Positions 21,296 through 30,131 of a stretch of 64,000 bases of DNA are shown piece by piece. The notes beneath the pieces were generated by a model that did no database searches, was not told where the DNA came from, and saw only the letters and a program-made list of their open reading frames with translations. The translations under genes and the position numbers were made by a program. Where the stretch lies: the NCBI RefSeq assembly GCF_035222485.1, contig NW_026946671.1, positions 1,798,001 to 1,862,000 of the forward strand, given 5' to 3'. Each line of letters begins with the position of its first letter. Within the stretch, counting starts at the first letter, position 1. This stretch comes from Podospora pseudoanserina. Taxonomy: Eukaryota; Ascomycota; Sordariomycetes; Sordariales; Podosporaceae.

Positions 21296-22075
21296 TCATT
21301 TAAACTCGAGAGGAGCTAAGAGTATTTGGATTAGCTGTCGAAAAGACCAACTGGATCTTTCCTTCAAGGGTTTAGAACATGAAGTCTCAACTTACCTGGA
21401 TGGTAGGAGCAGGCAGATTGACCATTAGCCCCTTCATCAAACGTTTTATTGCAAAGTCCACAGATGCGAAGACTGGCATCATCGTCGTTCCTCTTTCGCT
21501 TCACACCTACACCAGCATCCGGCTGCGTGGCAACTGTAATCTTATCCTGGGGCTTATGAACCCCAACTTCACAAGGCTTTGCATCACCGTCCCCTTTGCA
21601 GCACGTCCAGATGAACCCCTCAGGATGTTCATCTTTCTCCACCAATGTCATCGGTCCCTCTCGCCACTCTTCCCATTCTTCCCATATCTCGGCGTCCTCG
21701 TTTTGCTCACACTCCCCTGGAATTGTTAACCGGACTGATGGAAGTACATAAAAATGGCTCTGATAGACATACCATCGTGGTACTTGCACTCTCCGTGCTT
21801 GTTTTCAGAGTCGAAAAATGTCTCTTCACATCGCTCACATAAATGAAATTCCGACTGGAGAGAAATTGGTGCAGCTGTTTTGACTGCTGGCTTGAAAGTC
21901 CAGCTGCATCTACTCTGCCAAGCAAAGGAATGGTGCATACTTGGTGAAGGGTAGAGAGATATTCGGTGAGGGTCTTTTGCACGTCGCCGTTCTTGCTGCA
22001 TAGCACTCTGAGCGCTGCCTTGAGATGATCTAGTGGTGCATTTAGGATGTCGCTGATATTGTCGAATACAGCCAT
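21296..22075 (-). CDS. CHORD-like zinc-binding family protein, copy 1 (second unit frame-disrupted)
   Basis: Proposed exons are 22075-21941, 21890-21773, 21716-21396 and 21315-21296 (197 residues). The N-terminal helix reads ILNAPLDHLKAALRVLC. Unit 1 has LCERCEETF...CKYH, a phase-1 intron with donor GTATGT directly after YHDG, then two EW-rich turns and WTCCKGDGDAKPCEVGVH: ligands C-x2-C, C-x2-H, CC-x8-C-x4-H. Unit 2 has ICGLCNKTF...CSYHPG and again a phase-1 intron (GTAAGT). The next exon stops after six codons. One base off, downstream sequence to 21079 still shows the unit-2 end (YPDGFISKCC), with Cys changed to Trp and His to Tyr. The pattern matches CHORD domains of Rar1/CHORDC1-type proteins, but the spacer before CC is longer. 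Function unknown. Confidence 0.6.
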
Positions 22076-22361
22076 TCTGCTCGAGGTGAATCGCTTTCAA
22101 CTTGGTGCTTGTTTGTAGTGTGTTGTGTGAGTATGGGGACCGGGCAAAGGGTGAACGCGTCTGGGAAATTACGAATGGCATTGCAAGATGGCCCAAGCCA
22201 CCCCTAAGCACAGTGTGAACTTCTCTAGGTTTGATAGCTCTAAAAATAATTATGCTAGATTTTTTACAAGATTGTATTAGGCTCCTGCAAGGGTTACAGA
22301 GGTAGAGCCTGAGCCTAGAGATGAAGTATTTAAGTGAAACACAGCGTATCCCCTGTCCCTT

Positions 22362-23278
22362 TCATGTCCTCTGCTTATTGCTCTCTCCCTTCACCTTCTT
22401 ATCACCCTTTGCTCTGTGAGGCCCTGTGGTACATCTAGAGACACCTCCATTAGTGTCACAGCACTCGTGAATGAACCCTCCAGGGTATGTCACCCTGTGA
22501 CACGGGGTGTCTTTTGGTGTAGGTGTCCCATACTCGCACCACATTGGGGGCTTCAGCATCCAACTGCAGAGGGGCTGTTGAATATTAGCTAGCATCAGGA
22601 CACTGGCACTCTAAAGACATTGAGTGTCACAAACTCACAAGTGTGATAAGTGCGAGCATCGTTTGAGTTGTTGGCATCGGTGAATGCCTGGTCGCAGCGC
22701 TCACAAATCTTCAGATCGTCATGCTCTTCTCTCTCACGCTTGACTGAGATGCCGGTTCCTTGAGCAGAGGAATGCTGAAGGTGATGAAAGCGGTGCAGAG
22801 GGCTCATGCTTTGTTCTTGCACCGTTGTTCCGTAGCTCGCCTGTCGCAACATATCCAGAGGAAGCCCTCTGGGTATTTCATTTGGTTGTCTGGAGTGTGT
22901 CATAGGTTCATAGTGATCTTCTTCATAATCATTCCAAACACTGGAATCTTCAACTACATACATTCTCCAATATAAAGCTCAGTATTAAGCTCTTAACGCG
23001 TGCTGCATTTGTCAGAGATTGCTGCTCGGGGAGGGGGGCTTACCATCATGAAACCAGCGCGCGCCATCTTTATTATCAGTTTCCAAGAATGGCTTTTTGC
23101 AATTGTGCAAAAATCGTAGCTCGGCCGATCAGTCAGGATTTTGTTCTCTGACAATGGAAAGATATTTGGCAATGGTATCGCATACTTCTTTGTTCTTGGT
23201 GCAGATAATGCGCAGAGCAGTACCTAGATGCTCTGGCGGTGCATTCAGAATGTCGTCAGGTTTCTAGGGGTTTCCCAT
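22362..23278 (-). pseudogene. CHORD-like family, copy 2, decayed
   Basis: Exon 1 (23278-23044) aligns with copy 1 through DILNAPPEHLGTALRIIC and a degenerate finger ending FHDG, with donor GTAAGC at the family position. It has in-frame stops at codon 5 and after codon 54. Two of its zinc-ligand cysteines are replaced (Leu, Arg). Exon 2 (about 22950-22639) keeps VWNDYEEDHYEPM, but YPEGFLWICCDRR lies in another frame. It then keeps the second-unit finger ICERCDQAF, whose third Cys is Arg. A GTGAGT donor at 22638 leads to a last exon, where FIHECCDTNGGVSRCTTGPH is intact but again one base off the preceding frame. Two stops and at least two frame changes make this a pseudogene rather than a divergent working gene. 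Transcription is not excluded. Confidence 0.7.
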
Positions 23279-23560
23279 GGTTCTTCTTAAATGACTATTG
23301 GGCGTTGGTTGTGTTTAAGTTGGCAAAGTGAACATTGCAATGTGAAGCGATAAATGCTACCCTCAGAAGTCTCGTTTGGACAAACGCGTCCGGTAGAGCT
23401 GAAGTCTGGGGTTATCTATCATGCCGGACATTTTTCCCTTTTCATTAAGCCGTTCATGGCCCGGGGCCACCGGCATCACTATCATGAGATTACAAATGAA
23501 TTTGCCAAAACACTAAAACTCAGAAATGTACCTGGTCGCTATACACACTCCAAACATAGT

Positions 23561-23890
23561 TCATAGACACTCTTCTTGATTACTCCCGGGCCTCATCACA
23601 GCCTTTGGAATCGTCTTCTCCCTCTTATTCCGCTTCCTCATGCTCCGGCTTAGAATCCGACTTAAACCTTCCTCTCTTGGAGTTCTTGCCCTAATGTCTC
23701 CTAATTTTACAATCACGTTTTCTCGCCGGGTGTCTTTCCTATCCCTAGGCTCGTGAGCTAGCTCATCCCAGTCATACCAGACATGAGAGTCTTCATCAAG
23801 CTCTGGCAGACCCGATATATATTCTTCTGATGTCCTGGATACAGACAGTACCAATCCAAAAGCCGGCCAAGTTTGTTTGCCACAGAACAC
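23561..23890 (-). pseudogene. Remnant second unit of CHORD-like copy 3
   Basis: The segment ELDEDSHVWYDWDELAHEPRD (about 23735-23797) is the post-intron part of a family unit and lies just downstream of copy 3's stop. Between them the sequence reads RYHP in frame with copy 3, immediately after its TAA stop. The finger part (IC..C....F) is gone and so is the CC...C...H part. It is best explained as the decayed second unit of copy 3, left behind after deletion and a premature stop. Confidence 0.5.
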
Positions 23891-23913
23891 GATGTGAAGA
23901 CTGGATGGTAACG

Positions 23914-24698
23914 TTACCTCCTATATCTCACAAAACGGTTGGATTCAGGTGCCTGATAATCTGAGTGCTCCCTCTTCCGCTTCATCTTTCTGAGAACGGC
24001 AGCCTCCATGTCTGATATCTTGCGATATATAGGCTGTGTTGGGTCCCTGGCTTGATGATGCCCAAGTGTACAGCCTGACCGGCCGCCTTCTTTGTCGCAG
24101 TAGGTGTACTTGAAGCCAGCAAGGTACAGATCCTTATTCCTCCCATCATCACGAGGACCCCCCGCATCTGAGTCCCAGTCCTCCCACTCCCCCGCTTCCC
24201 AATCGCGTTCTAGTTTGCCTTCATGAACAGAAGAAACTATTAGCAACACGGCAAGTCAAATTCGAGCGGTAGACAACTTGAAGGGCGCTTACCAGGATGA
24301 TATCGGCACTCGTTTGCTTGGTGCTCTGACACAAAAAAGCTAGCCTCGCACTGTACATACTCAAGATAGTCGTGTTTGACCCTAGGCTTCGGTGCAGGGG
24401 CGGCGAGGCGAACCGGAGCCGGAGCAGGTGGGCAGCCAGAAGTAGAGGTGCGAGTGGAAGAGGAAGTATGAGTAGAAGTAAAAGTACGACTAGGGAGTAG
24501 GAACCGGAGCACGTGGAGGACCAGGGGCGGGAGTGGTCACGGGAGCTCGCAGTGGGCGTTTCTTCTGGAGATTCTGAGATGTCTGACCAGCCGAATACTG
24601 ACCACCTCATCGTTATTGCACAAAGCATACACTGCATCGCGCAGATGCTCTTCCGGCGCATTGAAAAGGTAGTCCAACCTTTCCGCATGCGTAGCCAT
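23914..24698 (-). CDS. CHORD-like family protein, copy 3 (zinc ligands partly lost)
   Basis: Proposed exons: 24698-24541, 24489-24293 and 24218-23914 (219 residues). The second intron is well supported: GTAAGC donor after YHPG, branch GCTAAT, AAG acceptor giving YHPGKLERDWEAGEW. The first is weak (GTGACC donor, 51 bp) but is needed to avoid an in-frame TGA at 24541-24539. The N-terminus (LFNAPEEHLRDAVYALC) matches the other copies. Residues about 60-95 form a Thr/Ser/Pro/Ala-rich linker. In the finger the first Cys is Tyr (EYVQCEASF), and the CC pair is YC (YTYCDKEGGRSGCTLGHH). Both are TpG-to-TpA changes in the coding strand. Either a divergent protein with altered metal binding or a gene losing function. 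Confidence 0.5.
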
Positions 24699-24816
24699 GA
24701 TGAAAGAGAAGATAAAGTTGGGGAACATGGGGATGAATGCCGAAAAGATTCAGAGCTTTGAATTTTGAGCAGATATAAACATGCAAACGAAGTGCGCTCG
24801 TGGGATTGCAATTTCC

Positions 24817-25484
24817 CTATCTGAGCCCACCGACTTGGCAACTGTTGACACCCCTTTTTTTCTCTATTGACACCAACTCTTTGTACGTCTTCTCACTCTT
24901 TACTGATCTTCGAGACCGACCTCTTTCTTTGCCTTCTCTTTTCTGCCAAGGCTTTGTATTCGAGTAATTGATGTTTGCCATATGTACAACCTCGTGCGCT
25001 CGCAATCTTGTCGCAACACATGTGTACCGAAACCCTCCAGGCTTGTTCTCACGGTTTTCGGGAGTGTCTTGGAGACCGTTATCTTCCCAAACCCAACCTT
25101 CCCAAGTGTATGATGAATCACCCACCACAAGAGACTCTACGATCCGGTTAGTAGAGGAAACTGGAATGTTGGAAAAGGAAGTAGCCTGCCAGGATGATAG
25201 CGGCAGTCTCCATCAAGGTCATAATCTCGGACCCAAGCCTTGTTACATCGGCAACAGATATCAACTTCAAATGCATCCCCATCTTCCTCGCTCTCCTCCC
25301 CCTCCCCATCGTAGGACTGAACCGCCTCCAAAGCTTGCGTCATGCGTTCCCGGAGCTTCACATCAACCTTGCATAGTGCTTTCAGAACAGCACGAAGTTG
25401 ACATTCAGGTGCCTTGGCGATCCGTTCTGCGCTCCATATCTCTTGGTATTCGCATTCACTGACCGATTCCTCTTCCGAGTCCAT
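24817..25484 (-). CDS. CHORD-like family protein, copy 4 (single unit, 2-nt shift in the CC motif)
   Basis: Exons 25484-25190 and 25136-24817 give 204 residues. Residues 28-45 (PECQLRAVLKALCKVDVK) match the family helix, followed by an acidic linker (residues 58-72) and an intact finger ICCRCNKAW...CRYHPG. The intron sits at the family position, but its donor is GC (GCAGGC) instead of GT; branch CTAAC and acceptor TAG are normal. After PGGFRYTC the annotated frame loses the remaining ligands. Ignoring two bases in a TGTG run near 25017-25021 restores CCDKIASARGCTYGKH, with exact CC-x8-C-x4-H spacing and a stop at 24895-24893. The gene is therefore either recently inactivated or affected by a sequence error. 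No second unit is present. Confidence 0.5.
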
Positions 25485-26288
25485 CGCTGGGAATGATTTG
25501 CTGAGGTTGGTTGGTTTGAGTTGAAAGTTGGGTCAACTTGAACAAACTGGTACATAGTGTCGAGTTCAATCGAATTGCACTCGAGCTATGCCCAAGAGTG
25601 TTAGTTAAATGAGCCTCATATTCATCCTGGTTTTTGTCATTATCGAGAGCCTGCCGAGGTTATTGCTAGTTTACGAAGTGAAAGTCGCAGCACCGTCTCT
25701 ACAGTAAATCCTTCCTTGCACAGTGGTCGCCAACATGGAGTTTTGTGTGAGACGTTGAGGTCTGGCCCCAATCCCGGTTGACCGGAGTCACTCGGCACGA
25801 CCATGTGGTGGTCGCCAGACAGTCAACGACCAGACCAGCGGTTTCGGGCGCCGTGTTACCGAGATTCGTCCCACTGCTCGGAGGCCGGGGCCACGGAGGA
25901 GTCCTTTGTCAAAAGTTGAAGTCAGGGAGGCCGGTGACACGTTGAGCCAGACACGACTGATATTTGTCAGGCAAAAGTCATGAAACACACCAAAGGACCA
26001 CTTTCAGCTGCGATCATCAAATGTTGTTTCTGCGTTTCTGCGTGTTCTCCACAGCAGGCCAGGGAAGTGGCCGTTGGAATGGCTAAAAAAAGGGGGCCAT
26101 GGGCGGGGTACCGTTGGATAGCTCCGGCTCTGGGAATTCCAGCATCTGGTTCCAGGTTTTCCAGAGGTGGGGCCTTTTTCAGGGGAACCACCTTTTGCCA
26201 GTTGCCGCCAATTCCCGGAACGCGCGGATACGAGTGAACACGAGCGAGTTGGATCATGACAAACGGATGAACCATGCCGGCGGACCAC

Positions 26289-26339
<51 letters not shown>

Positions 26340-27029
26340 CCAGGTTGGATCACCACCTCGGCGCGTGGGTAGGTAGTTTGTGCTGCTGTTACCAGTCGCC
26401 AGCATGGAATTGCCCCATTCGGTTTTTGATGGCAACATGTGCTCACCTTTTTAGTGCAAAATTGATGCATGTTGTGCCTGGGCAGAAATGGGGCACACTG
26501 GGGCATCCTGTCGATCGGCAGTCGCCAAGAGATGAGATGACTTCTTGGGGCTGTGCTCAGCCGCCCTGGCATTGGACATGGACCTGCAGCATGCAGCAGC
26601 ACCGGCCAGGGGTTGGTTGACAACCCAGGGCTGCTGTGTGGCCCCGTGGCGTCGAGAGCCCGTAATAATAATTTCGCGACCCCAGCCAGGCCATCGTGTG
26701 GTGTTCCTCTTTTTTCTTCAAGACATCTCGACCTTCCTTCGCCGTCACACCGAACACCTTCTCTTGCTCCTTCTTCCTCCATTCTTTGCTCATCCAACCG
26801 TCTCCCGAGACGACCACGTTCTTTCCCAACACAACCTCTTCTGACACTCGCTCACAAGTCACAACCGACTTTTACCGTTTTTAAACAGTTTTCTCGTGTG
26901 ACGCAATCGCCAAGTCTGACAGTCGCTGCTCTACTCGCGCGTTTGCCACTGCTTCAGCATCATTTAAAACCTCGAGGTCGAAGTTTAGCTCACCACCAGC
27001 TCCCCCTCACACCACACACATCTCTCAAC
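25485..27029. other. Intergenic and long 5' region of the GH17 gene
   Basis: No gene is supported in this 1.5-kb stretch. It holds a CA microsatellite and, from about 26690 to 27029, a CT-rich leader leading to the GH17 start. The open frame that extends upstream of the GH17 ATG is low-complexity leader, not protein. Confidence 0.5.
26290..26336 (+). repeat. (CA)n microsatellite
   Basis: An uninterrupted run of about 23 CA dinucleotides lies some 700 bp upstream of the GH17 gene start. Simple repeats like this are length-variable between strains. Confidence 0.97.
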
Positions 27030-28247
27030 ATGCGCGCTTTCACAACTCTGGCAGCTGTGGCTGGCGTCCTCGCCTCGGGCGCCTCCGCTGAGAACTATCT
27101 CGGTTTCAACTCGGGATCCACCAAGGCCGACCACTCGGCCAAGTTCAAGGCCGACTTCCTCCAGGAGTTCAAGACCGCTCAGAATCTCGAGAGCGCTCCA
27201 GGAACATTCAACGCTGTGCGTTTGTACACCAACATCCAGGCCTACTCCAAGGACGACCCCATCTCGGCCTTCGAGGCCGCCGTCGAGACCAAGACCAAGA
27301 TCCTTCTCGGTGTCTGGACCTCGGGCACCGATAGTATCGCCAACGAGCTCAACGCCCTGAAGAAGGCCATCGACAAGTATGGCAAGTCTTTCACCGACCT
27401 GGTCATCGGCATGTCCATCGGCAGCGAGGATCTATACCGCATCTCCGAGACCGGTATCAAGAACGAGGCGGGCGTCGGTGCTGGCCCTGATGTCCTGCTC
27501 AAGTTCATCAGCGATTACAAGAAGTCGGTTGCCGGGACTGCTCTCGCCAAGGTCCCCATCGGTCACGTCGACACCTGGGATGCCTACACCAACGCCACCA
27601 ACAAGGCCGTAGTCGACGCTCTCGACTGGGTTGGTGTTGATGAGTACCCCTACTATGAGAGCGGCAAGGGCAACCACATCAAGAACTCGGGCAAGCTTTT
27701 CGACCGCGCCTACGATGCCGTTGCTGCCGCTGTTGGTGGCAAGCCTATCTGGATTACCGAGACTGGTTGGCCCGCTTCCGGCCCTGACTGGGATGAGGCC
27801 GAGGCCACCGTCGCCAACGCCAAGTATTATTGGCAGGAGATCGGCTGCCGCAAGCTCTTCAACAAGGTCCCCACTTTCTGGTACAACCTCCGTGACTCCA
27901 ACCCCGACAACAAAATGCAGTTCGCCATCACCAAGGATCTCTCTACCAAGCCTCTCTTTGACCTCACCTGCCCCACCACCTTTGACACCCCCACCGGTAC
28001 TTCTGCTTCCTCTACCGCTAGCGCCACCGGCTCCCAGACCAGCGTGAGCGCCCCCGGCAGCTCTGCCACTGGCGGTGCCGGCAGCACTGGTGGAAGCACT
28101 GACTCCGGCTCTTCCGAGACTGGCACCGACTCCGAGGCTTCCAACCAGGATGATGTCGTCGAGGGCAGTGCTTCCCTCGGCAAGGGCCTCTCGGCTGTCA
28201 CCATCGCCGGCCTGGCTCTCGTTGCCGGTGTCTTCGCTCTCTTCTAA
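27030..28247 (+). CDS. GH17 endo-beta-1,3-glucanase/transglucosylase, GPI-anchored
   Basis: A single-exon 405-residue protein. A signal peptide (residues 1-20, ending ASGASA) precedes a GH17 (beta/alpha)8 catalytic domain of about 290 residues. The two expected glutamates are present: E133 in GMSIGSEDLYR (acid/base) and E244 in WITETGWP (nucleophile). After the catalytic domain there is a Ser/Thr/Gly-rich linker, then a hydrophobic end (VTIAGLALVAGVFALF) typical of GPI attachment. The layout resembles Aspergillus EglC and yeast Bgl2/Scw relatives, which cleave or remodel wall beta-1,3-glucan. The start is the ATG before the signal peptide; an upstream in-frame extension covers leader sequence and is not used. 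Codon usage is strongly C-ending, as in highly expressed genes. Confidence 0.93.
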   Translation: MRAFTTLAAVAGVLASGASAENYLGFNSGSTKADHSAKFKADFLQEFKTAQNLESAPGTFNAVRLYTNIQAYSKDDPISAFEAAVETKTKILLGVWTSGTDSIANELNALKKAIDKYGKSFTDLVIGMSIGSEDLYRISETGIKNEAGVGAGPDVLLKFISDYKKSVAGTALAKVPIGHVDTWDAYTNATNKAVVDALDWVGVDEYPYYESGKGNHIKNSGKLFDRAYDAVAAAVGGKPIWITETGWPASGPDWDEAEATVANAKYYWQEIGCRKLFNKVPTFWYNLRDSNPDNKMQFAITKDLSTKPLFDLTCPTTFDTPTGTSASSTASATGSQTSVSAPGSSATGGAGSTGGSTDSGSSETGTDSEASNQDDVVEGSASLGKGLSAVTIAGLALVAGVFALF

Positions 28248-29073
28248 ATTTTGGGTACCAGTCAGTTAGAGTGTGGGTTGGTGGATTTCTCAACAGTCTA
28301 TAGAGGAAGGGATTTCATTGCATAGCATGGTTGTATGTACATACCATCTTGGGAGTCAACATTTTGGGATTTCTTTTTCGCGCCAGCTGTCTTCATTGGT
28401 CCAGGATAGCTATACCTGCAGTTTCAAGAATACCCTTTTGGCATTTCCTTCTCAAGCAGCCCCTTGTTTTCGTCACGGTGAAGAGTGTCCTGATAGCTGG
28501 GCTTGTAGGATGATTTACGGATAGGCATCATTTAGTTATGAGAGGATACCATAAAAATATAGACAGGGAAATGTTTTGGTTTATGCTAGATACTGGCCAC
28601 CTGATCTGCGCAGTCCCACTACCGTCAACCATCGATAAGGATGTTGACAACAAACAAAAAAAGAGTCAGCGGTGACGTCACTGATATCGAACATGTTCTC
28701 CAACTGATCACCCATCGCGGCTGCCCCCTCCCCTCAATTAAGCTCCCGTCCCTTCGTACCGAAAGCGGCAAAAGTGAATCCCCGCCAAGAGGTCACGATA
28801 GAGTTTGACTTTCGGCCGTTGAAGACGGCTGTTTATTTGTTTGGGACTGTCTTGCAACTTCCACAAGCCTCAACCGTCATCATCGGCCGCCTGCATGAAG
28901 GGGTCCCCTACGTCATTGCCCAGGCAGTCAGCTTTTATACCACTCCGCTCGCTGCGCATGCACCTCCTTCTACATCCAACACACAATATCCCATACCTTG
29001 CAAAAAAGACTTCAAGCATACTTCCGGACGAGATTTAACTCCAGAACAGCCATCAGACCACGGACCAGTAACC
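28248..29073. other. Intergenic region with a palindromic bZIP-type site
   Basis: No gene is supported. The palindrome TGACGTCA, the CRE consensus for bZIP factors, occurs at 28673-28680, about 390 bp upstream of the next start codon. A long AT-rich stretch at 28510-28600 is likely 3' sequence of the GH17 gene. Confidence 0.45.
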
Positions 29074-29706
29074 ATGTCCCACCCCACCTCTGGCCAGTCC
29101 CCCTCGGGCTCCGTCCCTTCCCAACCCCCCAAATCAGAAGTATACAACGCCGGTGCCAATGCCAACCCCAGCGCCGCCCCAATGCACCTCCGACATCCCA
29201 TGACACGCAACCTCTCCGAGTTCGCGGTAGGCGACACACCCCTCGCAACGGCCTCTCCCACGGCTAACGCCCCTGGGACTGACTACCTCACCTGCCGCCG
29301 CAACCCTTACAACGAGGCTTCTGGCAAACCCACGGCGGGGTCCCTCGGGCGAGGCGTTCACGGCGGAAAGCCCACTAGCGAGCGGGAGAGAAGAGCTACA
29401 CACTACGAGGGCGAGGGCGGGGAGGCGTTGCAGAACGAGAATGAGGATGCTCAGGGCAAGATGGAGACTTGTGGCGAGGGCAAGGTTGCTGATGCGGTGG
29501 AACGCACGAGACGTAGGGATACGAGTGGCGAGCCGCATGGGCGAGTGAGGGGGGAGGTGAGCTTCTTGGGGGAGGACGGTGATTTGGAGAGGATGAAGGC
29601 AAGGCAGGAAGTCGAGCGGACGCAGATCAAGAAGATGAGGGAGAGGGGGGAGGATGTAGATGGTCGGGGCGGGAAGGAGGAGAGGAAGCCGAGTGTGGAA
29701 GTTTAA
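29074..29706 (+). CDS. Small hydrophilic orphan protein
   Basis: A 210-residue open frame starting MSHPTSGQSPSG. The same frame is open further upstream (to 28774), but that part is leader-like, and the context ACCATGTCC at 29074 is a good fungal start. The protein is hydrophilic and disordered-looking, with MHLRHPMTRNLSEFAVGD (about residues 35-52) the most structured-looking segment and an acidic/basic alternating second half (EGEGGEALQNENED, ERMKARQEVERTQIKKMRERGED). No membrane segment, signal peptide or known motif is visible. It could be a stress-type hydrophilin or a regulatory protein; I do not recognise it. Confidence 0.6.
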   Translation: MSHPTSGQSPSGSVPSQPPKSEVYNAGANANPSAAPMHLRHPMTRNLSEFAVGDTPLATASPTANAPGTDYLTCRRNPYNEASGKPTAGSLGRGVHGGKPTSERERRATHYEGEGGEALQNENEDAQGKMETCGEGKVADAVERTRRRDTSGEPHGRVRGEVSFLGEDGDLERMKARQEVERTQIKKMRERGEDVDGRGGKEERKPSVEV

Positions 29707-30131
29707 GGGTTACGCTGACATGCAGTGGAAAAGAGGATGGAGGATTGGAAGGGTGATGTGTATCTTTCAGGGGACGGGCTTAGACTATTTATCGATTTAT
29801 CAATGCCGGCTGATGCCTTTCATTGTGTGGTGCCCTCTCCCTGCTCATGTTGCAACCTTGCTTACTGTCACCCTTAGCAGTCAGCATGAAGAACGAGACG
29901 CTCCACCAGCGACCAAACCAACATTAGTGACTCCTGGCAGGATCTTGTGTACTAATGGGGAAATTATCACCACCACGAACGCATATATCAGACTGATGAC
30001 CTTGGCATTTCTCAAAAGGGGACCTGTTCCCTTGTATTATCCTCTGTGCTATGCTAGATATTCCTGAGCTAGCAGCATCTATGTATGATCTGGGTATCTA
30101 AAACACACAAACGCCTATGCCATACAACGTC
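29707..30131. other. Convergent 3' intergenic region
   Basis: This 425-bp gap lies between converging genes. No feature other than AT-rich 3' sequence is seen. Confidence 0.4.

Noticed and set aside
26553-27029. Upstream extension of the GH17 frame
   Set aside because: Low-complexity leader; the GH17 signal peptide begins at the 27030 ATG.
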